A stretch of 34,279 bases of DNA from Candidatus Poribacteria bacterium. GTDB taxonomy: Bacteria; Poribacteria; WGA-4E; PCPOR2b. The notes beneath the pieces are model-generated. The model worked only from the letters and a program-made list of their open reading frames with translations. It was not told where the DNA came from and ran no database searches. The stretch lies in NCBI GenBank assembly GCA_022822785.1, contig JAJEAL010000050.1:1-34279 (forward strand), read 5' to 3'. Both the position numbers and the translations under genes were made by a program. Positions 9,052 through 17,370 of the stretch are shown piece after piece. The stretch's first letter is position 1; the number at the start of each line of letters is the position of its first letter.

Positions 9052-9247
9052 CTCTGTGTCCCTTTCTAATTTCTCATCAAATTATGGATAGACTTAGTAT
9101 AGTACATACTACCTATTTTGCCAGCTGCGCTGCGTAAAGTCAAGCGTATATTCGGCAGAAAGATGCGGATGAGATGGGAGTTTTCCCGCCTTTGTGGATT
9201 GATGCTGCCAACTGTTTTTCGTTGACATTTCTAGCCGAGCCGATATA
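9052..9247. other. Divergent intergenic region between SDR and unknown gene
   Basis: About 196 bp. It contains an imperfect AT-rich palindrome around 9097-9115 (TAGTATAGTACATACTA) that may lie in the SDR promoter, and on the plus strand a near-consensus promoter listed separately. Confidence 0.4.
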
Positions 9248-9249
9248 AT
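9222..9249 (+). promoter_or_regulatory. Sigma-70-type promoter, TTGACA-16-TATAAT
   Basis: TTGACA at 9222-9227 and TATAAT at 9244-9249, with a 16-bp spacer. The first ATG of the following reading frame is inside the -10 box (9248-9250), so if the promoter is used, transcription would begin after that ATG. The string GTTGACATTT at 9221-9230 also equals the inner end of the family A elements, which may be chance. Confidence 0.5.
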
Positions 9250-9700
9250 GTCAGACGGATTCCATGTGTCATTAACAGGTTTAGCGTCTGGTTCGGCTGT
9301 GCCAAGCCCCGAAGAGGTGGAGCGATTAAAAACACTCGAAGACACACGGGCAGTTGGCGATGACGCAACGGCAGCAGGTATTGAGGATCAACTTTTGGCA
9401 GGCGTGGTACGCATTGAAGCACCGGTAGCGTTATCGTCCGAAAGCATCTCCGCGGTGGGGGATGCAGTGCGTTCGGGACCGTTGAACGTCACGCCGGGGG
9501 GCAAAATGCCGGTGACTGTGGACGGGAAAGCGGAGGTAGAGGCAACGATCGCGGGGACGCCGGGCGTTGTTTTGGAGGGCGTGCCGGTGGTTCAGTTGGC
9601 ACCGGGGACGCGAGTAAGTCTGGAAAATACCGAACTTTTCAGTCAAGAGCTTGCTGATATCAGAGCGTTGATTAATCGACTGGGGGGTAGTGCGGGATAA
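9248..9700 (+). CDS. Protein of unknown function (150 aa)
   Basis: I do not recognise this protein. It is acidic, rich in Val, Gly, Ala and Glu, with several short beta-prone stretches (PVALSS, GVVLEGVPVVQLAPGT) and a helical end (FSQELADIRALINRLGG). No signal peptide, membrane segment or cysteine. The listed ATG has no ribosome site and falls within a promoter -10 box, so translation may start later, for example at GTG 9266 or GTG 9299, or be leaderless. Followed after 33 bp by the serine protease gene, which has its own promoter. Coding potential is inferred from the long open frame only. Confidence 0.5.
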   Translation: MSDGFHVSLTGLASGSAVPSPEEVERLKTLEDTRAVGDDATAAGIEDQLLAGVVRIEAPVALSSESISAVGDAVRSGPLNVTPGGKMPVTVDGKAEVEATIAGTPGVVLEGVPVVQLAPGTRVSLENTELFSQELADIRALINRLGGSAG

Positions 9701-9702
9701 TG

Positions 9703-9711
9703 TGATATAAT
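9703..9711 (+). promoter_or_regulatory. Extended -10 promoter for the serine protease gene
   Basis: TGATATAAT, an extended -10 (TGn-TATAAT), lies 22 bp before the ATG at 9734. No good -35 is present at the usual distance. The ribosome site AAAGGAGG follows at about 9718, leaving a very short leader. Confidence 0.45.
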
Positions 9712-9733
9712 ACACACAAAGGAGGATGTAAAT

Positions 9734-10459
9734 ATGAAATCTGTTTTGTGTGTTGTATCACTTATTTTTGTTGTTCTGGGGTGCGGGGATGAGGGAGAGC
9801 GGATAAGTGTCGCTGAACCTCAACTTCGTGGCTATCCTTTCGTTGACGGGACGCAGTTTAACCGAATCGCTGACGGCACCCAGTTTAATCGGATCGCTGA
9901 AATTGGAGTGAAATCCACAGTCGTTCTCTATCAGCATAGAGGAGACTATACCGTATTTCGCGGGACGGGCTTTGTGGTGGATACGCATATAATTGTGACT
10001 GTATATCACCTCGTCGATCGCATGGAAACGCATGACCGTTTATCAGTTTGGTCTGTGTTAGATAGCAGTGAGCGGCACTTTGTAACAATATCCGAAACCA
10101 ACCCTGACCTTGATCTTGCCATTTTGGAATCCGCTGAACCGTTGAATCTCCCACACCTGCAACTCGGCAACAGCGACGATATTTTTGTGGGCCAGCCCAT
10201 TTATATCATAAGTAACCCACAAAAAAATCTTGGTACGTTCTCGGTGGGCATAATCAGCGCGGTTCGTCCGCTGAATGAAGAAACAAAGATCATTCAATAC
10301 GCCGCTCCAATTTCAAGTGGAAGTAGCGGTGCGGCGCTCATGGACTGGTACGGGACGGTTATAGGTGTCGTGTCCTGGGGTGTCACAGATGCCAACGATG
10401 TCGAGTATGCAATCCCAATCAATTATGTAAAGGATCTTCTTTCACGAAACTCTTTATAG
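9734..10459 (+). CDS. Lipoprotein trypsin-like serine protease
   Basis: 241 residues. An N-terminal signal ends in the lipobox VVLGC (C17), so the protein is probably a membrane-anchored lipoprotein outside the cytoplasm. The chymotrypsin-fold domain has H92 (VTVYHLVD), D in NPDLDLAIL (125/127) and S198 in SSGSSGAAL, so the triad looks intact as in HtrA/S1C proteases; there is no PDZ domain after it. Between lipid anchor and protease is a perfect 9-residue tandem repeat DGTQFNRIA (38-46, 47-55). Strong ribosome site AAAGGAGG. The next gene follows by 18 bp, suggesting an operon. Likely role is surface protein processing or quality control; the target is unknown. Confidence 0.82.
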   Translation: MKSVLCVVSLIFVVLGCGDEGERISVAEPQLRGYPFVDGTQFNRIADGTQFNRIAEIGVKSTVVLYQHRGDYTVFRGTGFVVDTHIIVTVYHLVDRMETHDRLSVWSVLDSSERHFVTISETNPDLDLAILESAEPLNLPHLQLGNSDDIFVGQPIYIISNPQKNLGTFSVGIISAVRPLNEETKIIQYAAPISSGSSGAALMDWYGTVIGVVSWGVTDANDVEYAIPINYVKDLLSRNSL

Positions 10460-10477
10460 CGAAAAAAGGGGGCAATT

Positions 10478-10951
10478 ATGAAGCATCGAGAGAGATTTGG
10501 TTATATGATTTTAGGCGCAGTTATTATGTTAGTTGGGCTTGGTATTGGTGCGTTAGTGTCGGCTCCATTGAGGGCACAAACCTCGTTTGGCGAAATTACA
10601 TGCACTGGGTTAACAGTGACCGATGAATCAGGGAAGCCTGTTATCATGCTACAGATCTCTCAAGAAGGAGGGGCTATATCTGTTACGAATAAAAAGAGAA
10701 ACGCTGTGGCTATTCTAACAACTGAAGAAAAATTGCCTGCATTATATCTTGTGAACATAGAAACAAACGCTAAGGCGATTGTTTCTGTTGATAAGCATGG
10801 AGGCGGAGCATCATTCACCGGTGCTACTGGAGATGTCAATTTGAGCGTGACTGAATATGGCGGCGGATTATTGGTAAAAGACAGCGACGGGACAGGCTCA
10901 ATTTTTTTGCATGTTTCCGAAGGCAAAGGGAAAATAGATATAAATGATTAG
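10478..10951 (+). CDS. Small membrane-anchored protein with beta-repeat body
   Basis: 157 residues of unknown function. A transmembrane helix at about 10-32 is followed by an extracytoplasmic body of short beta-strand repeats (FGEITCTGLTVTDESGKPV, GGAISVTNK, GGGASFTGATGDV, GGGLLVKDSDG) spaced about 20-25 residues apart, suggesting a small beta-solenoid. An A-rich leader with GGGGG precedes the ATG. It sits 18 bp behind the protease and may be its partner or substrate. The TAG stop (10949-10951) is formed by the TA target and first G of the adjacent family A element, so the original C-terminus may have been different. Confidence 0.7.
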   Translation: MKHRERFGYMILGAVIMLVGLGIGALVSAPLRAQTSFGEITCTGLTVTDESGKPVIMLQISQEGGAISVTNKKRNAVAILTTEEKLPALYLVNIETNAKAIVSVDKHGGGASFTGATGDVNLSVTEYGGGLLVKDSDGTGSIFLHVSEGKGKIDIND

Positions 10952-11121
10952 GTTCTGTTGACATTTCATCGTAATCAGATAATAGAGAGGCACAAATCGA
11001 TTCACTAAGGTAGACCCCTTAGAAAAGAAACCGAGTTTTGAAGAAAAAACTCGGTTTCTGGCAGCTTTTTCAGTGCCTTGAGCGTTTTTGGCAACAGCAA
11101 AAGCCAAATGTCAACACGCCC
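10951..11121. mobile_element. MITE-like element, family A, copy 2 (complete)
   Basis: 171 bp with imperfect inverted ends GGTTCTGTTGACATTT (left) and AAATGTCAACACGCCC (right), flanked by TA at 10949-10950 and 11122-11123. It is the reverse-orientation relative of 1-162 and holds the GAAACCGAG palindrome at 11027-11058. No reading frame of note. The left boundary supplies the stop codon of the preceding gene. Confidence 0.78.
11027..11058. repeat. Palindrome GAAACCGAG...CTCGGTTTC, copy 2
   Basis: 32-bp inverted repeat inside the family A element, the reverse complement of the loop version at 56-87. Confidence 0.85.
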
Positions 11122-11123
11122 TA

Positions 11124-11318
11124 GCTATCAACAGTAAAAAGGGTTTTTATGGCAGATCGCGCTTTCATCTTTCATGAGACTACCGAATATCCTATTATGT
11201 GATTGACACGGGTCGAGCATTAATGAACCGATGGTTGTCACGTTTCACCTACTTATATTACATGTTCTCTTGACATCAACCAATATCTATATGAATTCAT
11301 CAATGGAGGTAATAAACG
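11124..11318. other. Leader region of the SMP-30/aldolase operon
   Basis: With the family A element this makes a gene-free stretch of about 367 bp (10952-11318). TTGACA occurs at about 11202 and again near 11270, but neither has a convincing -10 at 16-18 bp. The only clear signal is the ribosome site GGAGGT about 9 nt before the ATG at 11319. Confidence 0.4.
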
Positions 11319-12176
11319 ATGGCACTTCTTGATACTGAAACGCAGGTCTCTGTTTTGATTGGTGGTTTTACGGATGGGTTGGATCATCCCGAATGTATCA
11401 GCTGGGGCTGTGACGGTTTTGCGTATGCCGGCGGCGAGCTGGGTCAAGTGTACCGGATCAACTTGGCGCAGCGGGAGTTTCAAGAGTTCGCCAATACCGG
11501 TGGATTCGTAGGAGGTATAGCACAGGATGGGAATCACCGTCTTTATGTCTGTAGCGGCGGCGTTAAACGGGTTGAACCGGATGGGACGGTAAGTGTCTAC
11601 TGCGATGGCACGATTGAGCAGTCGCTCGAAGGGGCGAACTACCCTGTATTCGATCGCCACGGCAATCTGTATGTATCCCACTCCGGTGGGTGGAAAGACG
11701 ATAACGGTTGCATCTTCAAAATCGCTCCGGGCGGGACAGGCGAGGTCTGGTGCCGCAGTCTGACGCAGTTCCCGAACGGTGTGGCGTTGGACGCGGAGGG
11801 CGCATACCTGTATGTTGCCATGAGTCTCAATCCACCGCGTGTTGACCGGGTCGAAATCAGAGCAGATGGGAGTGCCGGGGAAGTTGAAACGTTGGTGCAC
11901 TTACCGGAGACTGTACCCGACGGGTTAGCGTTTGACACCGAGGGCAACCTGTACATCTCCTGTTACCGTCCCGATCGAATCTACCGACTGACGCCGGACG
12001 GAGCATTGGATGTGCTAGCAGAAGATTACGAAGGCACCGTGATTGCTGCTCCGACGAATATCGCCTTTTGCGGTGAAAATCGTGACCGCTTTCTCAGTGC
12101 GAATTTGGGGCGTTGGCATATCACCCAGTATGACCTAGGGAAAACAGGGATGCCGCTGAATTATCCGAATATCTAA
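11319..12176 (+). CDS. SMP-30/gluconolactonase family lactonase
   Basis: 285 residues, six-bladed beta-propeller of the SGL/LRE type, predicted to hydrolyse a sugar lactone with a bound divalent metal. The metal ligands of the family can be placed: E in HPECISW near the N-terminus, N in FPNGVALD and D in VPDGLAFD; blade repeats of the form DxxGNLYxS are visible (RHGNLYVSHSG, TEGNLYISCYR). No signal peptide. Strong GGAGGT ribosome site. The HpaI-like aldolase begins 17 bp downstream, so lactone opening and aldol cleavage of sugar acids probably belong to one pathway. Exact lactone unknown. Confidence 0.85.
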   Translation: MALLDTETQVSVLIGGFTDGLDHPECISWGCDGFAYAGGELGQVYRINLAQREFQEFANTGGFVGGIAQDGNHRLYVCSGGVKRVEPDGTVSVYCDGTIEQSLEGANYPVFDRHGNLYVSHSGGWKDDNGCIFKIAPGGTGEVWCRSLTQFPNGVALDAEGAYLYVAMSLNPPRVDRVEIRADGSAGEVETLVHLPETVPDGLAFDTEGNLYISCYRPDRIYRLTPDGALDVLAEDYEGTVIAAPTNIAFCGENRDRFLSANLGRWHITQYDLGKTGMPLNYPNI

Positions 12177-12193
12177 AACGGAGAACTATCGAG

Positions 12194-12958
12194 ATGAGAA
12201 CGAATTGGGTCCGAGAAAAAATCCGTGCCGGTCAACCGACAATCGGTTGCTTCATGGGGTTGGGCAGTCCGAACCTTGCGGAACTCTTGGCACATGCCGG
12301 ATATGATTGGTTGGTTATTGAAACGGAACACAACGCACTCGATTCTGCTCAGATTGAGCACATGCTCATGGCGATAAACGGGACCGACGCCATCCCCATT
12401 GTCCGTATCCCGTCTGCCAATCCGGTCTTCATCCAACGGGCATTGGACATCGGCGGCATGGGTGTGCTTGTGCCGATGGTAAAAACAGCTGATGAAGCGG
12501 AGGCTATCGTCGCCGCTACCCGTTACCCACCGCAAGGGACGCGCGGCTGGGGACCGTTACGTGCCTCGCAGTACACGGTTGACAATGAGGATTACTTCAA
12601 CCGAGCGAATGACAATATCCTTGTCTTCTTGCTCGTTGAGACCAAAGAGGCTGTGGGAAACTTGGAGGCGATTGCCGCGGTTCCTGGGGTGGATGTGTTG
12701 TATATCGGTATGTGGGATCTGTGCCTGTCGCTGGGATTGAACCCGCTTCACATGCCACATCCAGAGACGGACGCTGTCATCGAGCGTGCCCTAGCGGTGG
12801 GTCGCGAAACCGACGTTGCCATTGGGTTTGGGGAGAGTGCGCCGGCGGGGTTGCAGCGGCGGCAAGCACAAGGGTTTACTGTTTTGGGCTACGGCCCTGA
12901 TTACTCCCTGCTTTTACAAGCAGCCCGTGCAGGCTTGGAGGTTTTCAAGCGAGAATAG
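12194..12958 (+). CDS. HpcH/HpaI-type class II aldolase (2-keto-3-deoxy acid cleavage)
   Basis: 254 residues, the length of HpaI and 2-keto-3-deoxy-L-rhamnonate aldolase. Active-site residues are in place: H46 in ETEHNALD, R71 in VRIPS, metal ligands E149 (LVETKEAV) and D175 (GMWDL). It would split a 2-keto-3-deoxy sugar acid to pyruvate and an aldehyde. This is the step after the DgoD/UxuA-type dehydratases in the window. In the same transcript as the lactonase. The stop is close to the convergent beta-lactamase-fold gene, with a small hairpin (AGCAG...CTGCT, about 12957-12974) between them. Confidence 0.87.
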   Translation: MRTNWVREKIRAGQPTIGCFMGLGSPNLAELLAHAGYDWLVIETEHNALDSAQIEHMLMAINGTDAIPIVRIPSANPVFIQRALDIGGMGVLVPMVKTADEAEAIVAATRYPPQGTRGWGPLRASQYTVDNEDYFNRANDNILVFLLVETKEAVGNLEAIAAVPGVDVLYIGMWDLCLSLGLNPLHMPHPETDAVIERALAVGRETDVAIGFGESAPAGLQRRQAQGFTVLGYGPDYSLLLQAARAGLEVFKRE

Positions 12959-13015
12959 CAGGGACGAGGCTGCTTTCACGGGAGGGGATACCGTCGTAGA
13001 AACCAATTTCCGCGG

Positions 13016-14299
13016 TTAGCGCTGCACGTGTTGGACGCTGTGATTGCGACAATCAAACTGTCCGCCGTAATGGACTTCGTAGATGTACTCGTAAACTGCT
13101 TCTGATACACGCCGCAACGTGTTAGATCGGCGTCCCACCCACGACCCAAACGCCTCGAAGCGGTTACGGTTATTGGTTTTAGTCCGATCTTCAATCATGC
13201 CGGTAAAGATATACGCCCGCTGTTTCCCCTCTGAATCGGTAATCGCCAAGACACCACTGTCGCCGACCAAGCCGTAGACCGTTCCCGTCTTGTGATATAC
13301 ACGGACATTTGACGGCAGACAGGTTCTATCGTGCATGCGATCGCCGTTTGGCAATCCGAAATAGTATTTCATTTTGTTTGAATACGGCAGGTTCCCAAGC
13401 CAGAGTTGGTTGTAGAACCTATTCATGTCATGGGCGGATGTCATGTTTCGGTAAGTTCTGCCGCCGGGGGGAATATATTCAACGATGCGGGTATTCTTGA
13501 AATACGGGTAGTTCCATTTTAAAATTCGAGCCACACCGCTGGGACCGCCGAGCAATTTTATGAAGTAGTTCGTTGATGTATTGGCACTTCTCTGGATCAT
13601 CCGGCGGAGCTGCTGACGATTCCTAGTGGTATGTTCGAGCCGTTTGTATTTCACCTCATGGAAATAGGCGAGCATAACAAAGTTCTTGATTAGCGAAGCC
13701 GCCATCATTGACCGATCTTCGTTGATTGAAACCACTTTTTTCTGCTTCGTCACATCGTGAATAACGAAGCTCGTCCGATCTGTGCTTGCAAGTACCCCTC
13801 TGCTCCGTAATGTCTTGATATATTGATCGATGCTCTCCTCAAGGTCGGAATCCGGGGTGATAGTCAACGGTTGAGGTTGGGATTGGCGGGGTTGAGGTCG
13901 TCGAGTCTGAGGCCGCTGGGACTGCGTTGTGTGCTTGATTGGTCTAGATGAGTAGTCCTGACTCGGCATTGCGTAGGCAGCGTTAGGTCCCTTTGCTTTC
14001 GTTATACCTGCTCGATGCAGTAGCTTCGCATGATTTGCCGCTACCTGACGGGTTGTCTGATAATCGCCATCCCAATCATAGATGACGCCATATCTCTTCC
14101 CGTTCCGTACGACCTTAATCTGCTTTGCGATATCCGGACCTAATACCCGCTTAACTTTGTTGGCATATGCTTCGGCGCTCTGGTTCTTACTTCCCCAGAA
14201 ATAGCTGACATCGTAAGTTCCCGATGCGAATGACGCAGACACGGACACCAGAAAACTGGTTAAAATGTAAGTAAATAGAAGCGTATGTATTTTCGTCAT
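13016..14299 (-). CDS. Secreted protein: SPOR-like domain plus class A beta-lactamase fold
   Basis: 427 residues with a signal peptide (1-26, ending SFASG). Residues ~27-100 look like a SPOR domain, a module that binds glycan strands of peptidoglycan; a Q/R/P-rich linker (~113-145) leads to a serine beta-lactamase fold. The catalytic motifs are S202-L-I-K205, S238-A-N240 and K337-T-G339. I cannot find the ExxxN of the omega loop that class A beta-lactamases need for deacylation, so a peptidoglycan-binding DD-peptidase-like or acyl-enzyme-trapping protein is as likely as antibiotic hydrolysis. It stands alone on the minus strand. Confidence 0.75.
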   Translation of the reverse strand: MTKIHTLLFTYILTSFLVSVSASFASGTYDVSYFWGSKNQSAEAYANKVKRVLGPDIAKQIKVVRNGKRYGVIYDWDGDYQTTRQVAANHAKLLHRAGITKAKGPNAAYAMPSQDYSSRPIKHTTQSQRPQTRRPQPRQSQPQPLTITPDSDLEESIDQYIKTLRSRGVLASTDRTSFVIHDVTKQKKVVSINEDRSMMAASLIKNFVMLAYFHEVKYKRLEHTTRNRQQLRRMIQRSANTSTNYFIKLLGGPSGVARILKWNYPYFKNTRIVEYIPPGGRTYRNMTSAHDMNRFYNQLWLGNLPYSNKMKYYFGLPNGDRMHDRTCLPSNVRVYHKTGTVYGLVGDSGVLAITDSEGKQRAYIFTGMIEDRTKTNNRNRFEAFGSWVGRRSNTLRRVSEAVYEYIYEVHYGGQFDCRNHSVQHVQR

Positions 14300-14960
14300 G
14301 GCTTAGAAAGCTAACGTGGATAATCCATTAACGTTTCACTGTTTCGTTGGTGGAGTCACCATTTTCTGATATTTGAGAATAGTAGATAGAAACGTCACCG
14401 GGATATCTCCGTTGTACAAGCAGGCTCGCACAAAGAAGGATGACGATAACGGCGAGGTGATGTCCCTTTTATTCCATCTTGATTGAGATGAAGGTGAGAT
14501 TTCTACAATTCTGCTGGATCTGTATAGGCAATTATGCTATGATAGCGTAAAGACGTGCCAAACTCGCAAAAGTTTAACCAATCAAAGAACTGTTTGACGT
14601 AGAAACAGTAATGCTTTTGACCGGTACGAAATCCAGACAAAAATCGAACGTGTCTATTGCTAACTTAATCTACTCTTCCCAGCGGTAGTGGACACTTCAG
14701 CGGAAGGAATCGAAAAGTTGGATGACTGTCGATGGTTTTCAGGAGTGGGCTGCACACCAATAGAAAAATCTCCGCAGGTTGACCGATGAAGCGGGAGCAC
14801 ACCTCGTAACTAAACTAACGCATTCAATTAGAATTTGATTTCTGCGTAAATTGATGAAATGTGTTCTAATTCTCATAAATTTGCGTTCTCCCATCATATC
14901 ATGCAGTGATTCCTGCGTCAAGAGTTGTTTTGCAAAAAAATAAGCCCTTGAGTTAATGTT
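14300..14960. other. 661-bp gene-free region upstream of the sigma-54 regulator
   Basis: No convincing reading frame, RNA gene or transposon end seen. It holds an 8-bp perfect inverted repeat AATTAGAA (14826-14833) / TTCTAATT (14864-14871) separated by 30 bp, about 90-130 bp before the regulator start, which could be an operator. No TGGCAC-N5-TTGC (sigma-54) site was found on the plus strand. The length is unusual for this compact window and may contain a decayed gene. Confidence 0.5.
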
Positions 14961-16319
14961 ATGAAAGAACCGTTCAAACCAAATATACTCATCATAGACG
15001 ACGAAGCTAGCATCTGCGAATCGCTACAAGGTATCTTAGAGGATGAGGGATACAACGTTGCAACTGCTTGCAGCGGCGAAGCGGGAGTTCGCCACGTTGC
15101 GAGTGAACCGATTGACGTGGTGTTTCTTGACATTTTGATGCCTGGCGGCTTTGACGGTATTGAGACGTTACGACGAATCAAGCAGATATCGCCTGATATA
15201 GAGGTCATCATGATCACCGGGCACGGCACCTTTGAGCTCGCATTAGAAGCCGGGAGCATGGGGGCTCTCGACTTCTTAGGGAAACCGCTCTCACTAGATA
15301 TCGTGCTGGCTAAAGTGGAAGAAGCTGCACAGAAAATTGAACGCAGGCGGGCACAACTCACTCAGGAAAACAGCGAATTTGAACGCCCGATCATCGGTAC
15401 GAGCCGACCGATGCAGGAAATTTTAGCAAAAATCCGACAAATTGCGCCGACCAACGGACGCGTCCTCATCACCGGTGAGAGCGGTACGGGGAAGGAATTG
15501 ATCGCTTACGCGGTCCACAATCTCAGTCCACGGCAGAAGGCCGCTTTTGTCAAAGTAAATTGTGCGGCAATCCCTACAGATCTCATTGAATCTGAGCTTT
15601 TTGGGCATGAACGTGGGGCGTTCACTGGCGCCTCCAGTCGGCGGATCGGGAAATTTGAGCAGGCCGATGGCGGTACAATCTTTCTTGATGAAATTGCCGA
15701 TATGAGCCCATCAACACAAGCGAAGGTGCTGCGTGCCCTTGAGGAACATGAGTTTGAACGGGTCGGTGGCGGGCAGACCATTCGCGTCGATGTCCGTGTC
15801 ATCTCTGCGACCAACAAAGATTTGGAGGCGGAGATTCAGGGCGACAAGTTTCGTGAGGACCTCTACTACCGATTGAATGTCGTACCGCTTCATCTCCCGC
15901 CTTTGCGCGAGCGGGTTACCGATCTGCCGTCACTCATCGATCATTTTTTGACCCGATTTTGCCGAGAAAACCAGAAATCGAAAATGTTGGTCCACGAAAA
16001 AGCGCTGGCGGTTCTGAAAGGGTACAGTTGGCCCGGCAACATCCGAGAACTCCGTAATATGATAGAGCGGCTTGTCATTTTGTGTCCGCATGACACAATA
16101 AGGGTCGACAATCTACCTATAGAGCTCAATCATCGCGACAATCTAGCTCAGATTAGCACAGAGAGGCCACTTAGAGAGGCGAAAAGCGAATTTGAGTATC
16201 GCTTTATCCAAAACTGCCTTGAGACAAACGGTTGGAATATCACCGAAACTGCTAGACAGCTTGGCATTGAACGCACCAATTTGCATCGCAAAATGCGGCA
16301 GTACGATATCAAACGTTAA
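14961..16319 (+). CDS. NtrC-family sigma-54-dependent response regulator
   Basis: 452 residues. The REC domain (1-~125) has the acidic pair D13-D14 and the phospho-acceptor D57 (VFLDILMP); the AAA+ domain has Walker A GESGTGKE (172-179), GAFTGA (219-224) that contacts sigma-54, and Walker B FLDEI; the C-terminal Fis-type helix-turn-helix is in NITETARQLGIERTNLHRK. All motifs for ATP-driven activation of sigma-54 promoters are intact. No histidine kinase is adjacent, so it is an orphan regulator. The alcohol dehydrogenase gene starts 13 bp after its stop, so it may be co-expressed with it. Ribosome site is weak. Confidence 0.92.
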   Translation: MKEPFKPNILIIDDEASICESLQGILEDEGYNVATACSGEAGVRHVASEPIDVVFLDILMPGGFDGIETLRRIKQISPDIEVIMITGHGTFELALEAGSMGALDFLGKPLSLDIVLAKVEEAAQKIERRRAQLTQENSEFERPIIGTSRPMQEILAKIRQIAPTNGRVLITGESGTGKELIAYAVHNLSPRQKAAFVKVNCAAIPTDLIESELFGHERGAFTGASSRRIGKFEQADGGTIFLDEIADMSPSTQAKVLRALEEHEFERVGGGQTIRVDVRVISATNKDLEAEIQGDKFREDLYYRLNVVPLHLPPLRERVTDLPSLIDHFLTRFCRENQKSKMLVHEKALAVLKGYSWPGNIRELRNMIERLVILCPHDTIRVDNLPIELNHRDNLAQISTERPLREAKSEFEYRFIQNCLETNGWNITETARQLGIERTNLHRKMRQYDIKR

Positions 16320-16332
16320 AGGAGAAACTTCG

Positions 16333-17370
16333 ATGAGCACAATGAAAGCCGCGATTTACACAGGGATTGAACAGATTAGCCTCCAAGAGGTGGAATACAC
16401 ATCCCCCGCGCCGGGATACGTCGGGATTGACGCCAAGCAGACCGGCATCTGTGGCAGCGACCTCCATAGCTATTTCGGTCACTGGAATCAATCACATACC
16501 CATGCCGCCGGTCATGAAACCTGTGGCATCGTCGTTGAATTGGGTGAGGGTGTTACCGGGCTGCAACCGGGCGATAAGGTCGCCATCGAGTTCTTTTCAC
16601 ACTGTGGACGCTGCCTCTACTGTCGAAAAGGATACTACAATCACTGTCAGGAACGCAGATGGGTTTCACACAATGCCCACGGCGGTTTTGCCGAATACAC
16701 GAACGCTCATATTTCAGGGCTGTTCAAGCTTCCAGAGAGTATGAGCTTTGAGGAGGGGGCTTTGGTTGAACCGCTTGCGGTGTCCTATCGTGCGGTGGGG
16801 CAAGCCAATGCGACCTATCAGGACCGCGTGGCAATCATCGGCGGTGGAACCATCGGGCAGTTCGCCCTAGCGGCGGCGGTGGCAGCGGGTGTCAAAGAAA
16901 CGTTAATCACCGTCAAGTATGATCAGCAGGCGAAGCTAGCGAAGGAGTTGGGTGCCGACCATGTGGTTGATATCGGTGAGATGAATCTCAAAGAATGTGT
17001 CGATGAGTTGACGGGCGGGTTGGGAATGGACGTTGTTATTGAAACCGTTGGCGGTGGAGGGAACTTCGATGCCGCGATGAGCATTGTCCGACGGCACGGG
17101 AGGGTCGTGCTTGTTGCGGGCTATTTTGAACCGCTGGAGGTCGATCTGAGCCGTATCGTCTGGTCAGAAGCGATTGTCACCGGCTCCAACTGTTACGGCT
17201 ACACCGGCATGGACACCGATTTCGATGCAGCCATCGAGCTCATCTCGTCGGGTAAGGTCGATGCCACCAAGCTGGTAACCCACCGGTATCCGTTGGATGA
17301 CGTTGTCGAAGCGTTCAGGGTGTCCGCAGACAAACGCTCTGGCGCTATCAAGGTGCACCTGTGTCAGTGA
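16333..17370 (+). CDS. Zinc-dependent medium-chain dehydrogenase (sorbitol/threonine DH-like)
   Basis: 345 residues. Catalytic zinc ligands C40 (GICGSD) and H61-E62 (GHE); structural zinc held by C91, C94, C97 and C105; NAD loop GGGTIGQ around 165-172. This is the full-length Tdh/sorbitol/L-idonate dehydrogenase pattern, oxidising a secondary alcohol of a polyol or sugar acid with NAD(P). ATG 16333 follows GGAGAA at about 8 nt and lies just after the regulator stop; an upstream in-frame codon inside the regulator is not needed. Substrate unknown. Confidence 0.87.
   Translation: MSTMKAAIYTGIEQISLQEVEYTSPAPGYVGIDAKQTGICGSDLHSYFGHWNQSHTHAAGHETCGIVVELGEGVTGLQPGDKVAIEFFSHCGRCLYCRKGYYNHCQERRWVSHNAHGGFAEYTNAHISGLFKLPESMSFEEGALVEPLAVSYRAVGQANATYQDRVAIIGGGTIGQFALAAAVAAGVKETLITVKYDQQAKLAKELGADHVVDIGEMNLKECVDELTGGLGMDVVIETVGGGGNFDAAMSIVRRHGRVVLVAGYFEPLEVDLSRIVWSEAIVTGSNCYGYTGMDTDFDAAIELISSGKVDATKLVTHRYPLDDVVEAFRVSADKRSGAIKVHLCQ

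Noticed and set aside
13016-14299. Antibiotic-resistance beta-lactamase
   Set aside because: The omega-loop glutamate is not found and a SPOR-like domain is present; only the fold is supported.
14530-14560. Sigma-54 promoter (TGGCAC with GC) on the minus strand
   Set aside because: The -12 GC is out of place by one base relative to the -24 GG.
14739-14921. Small minus-strand gene of 60 residues
   Set aside because: No ribosome site, no recognisable feature and poor codon pattern; likely chance.
16192-16332. Upstream start for the zinc dehydrogenase inside the regulator gene
   Set aside because: These codons overlap the helix-turn-helix of the regulator in another frame, and ATG 16333 has a good ribosome site.
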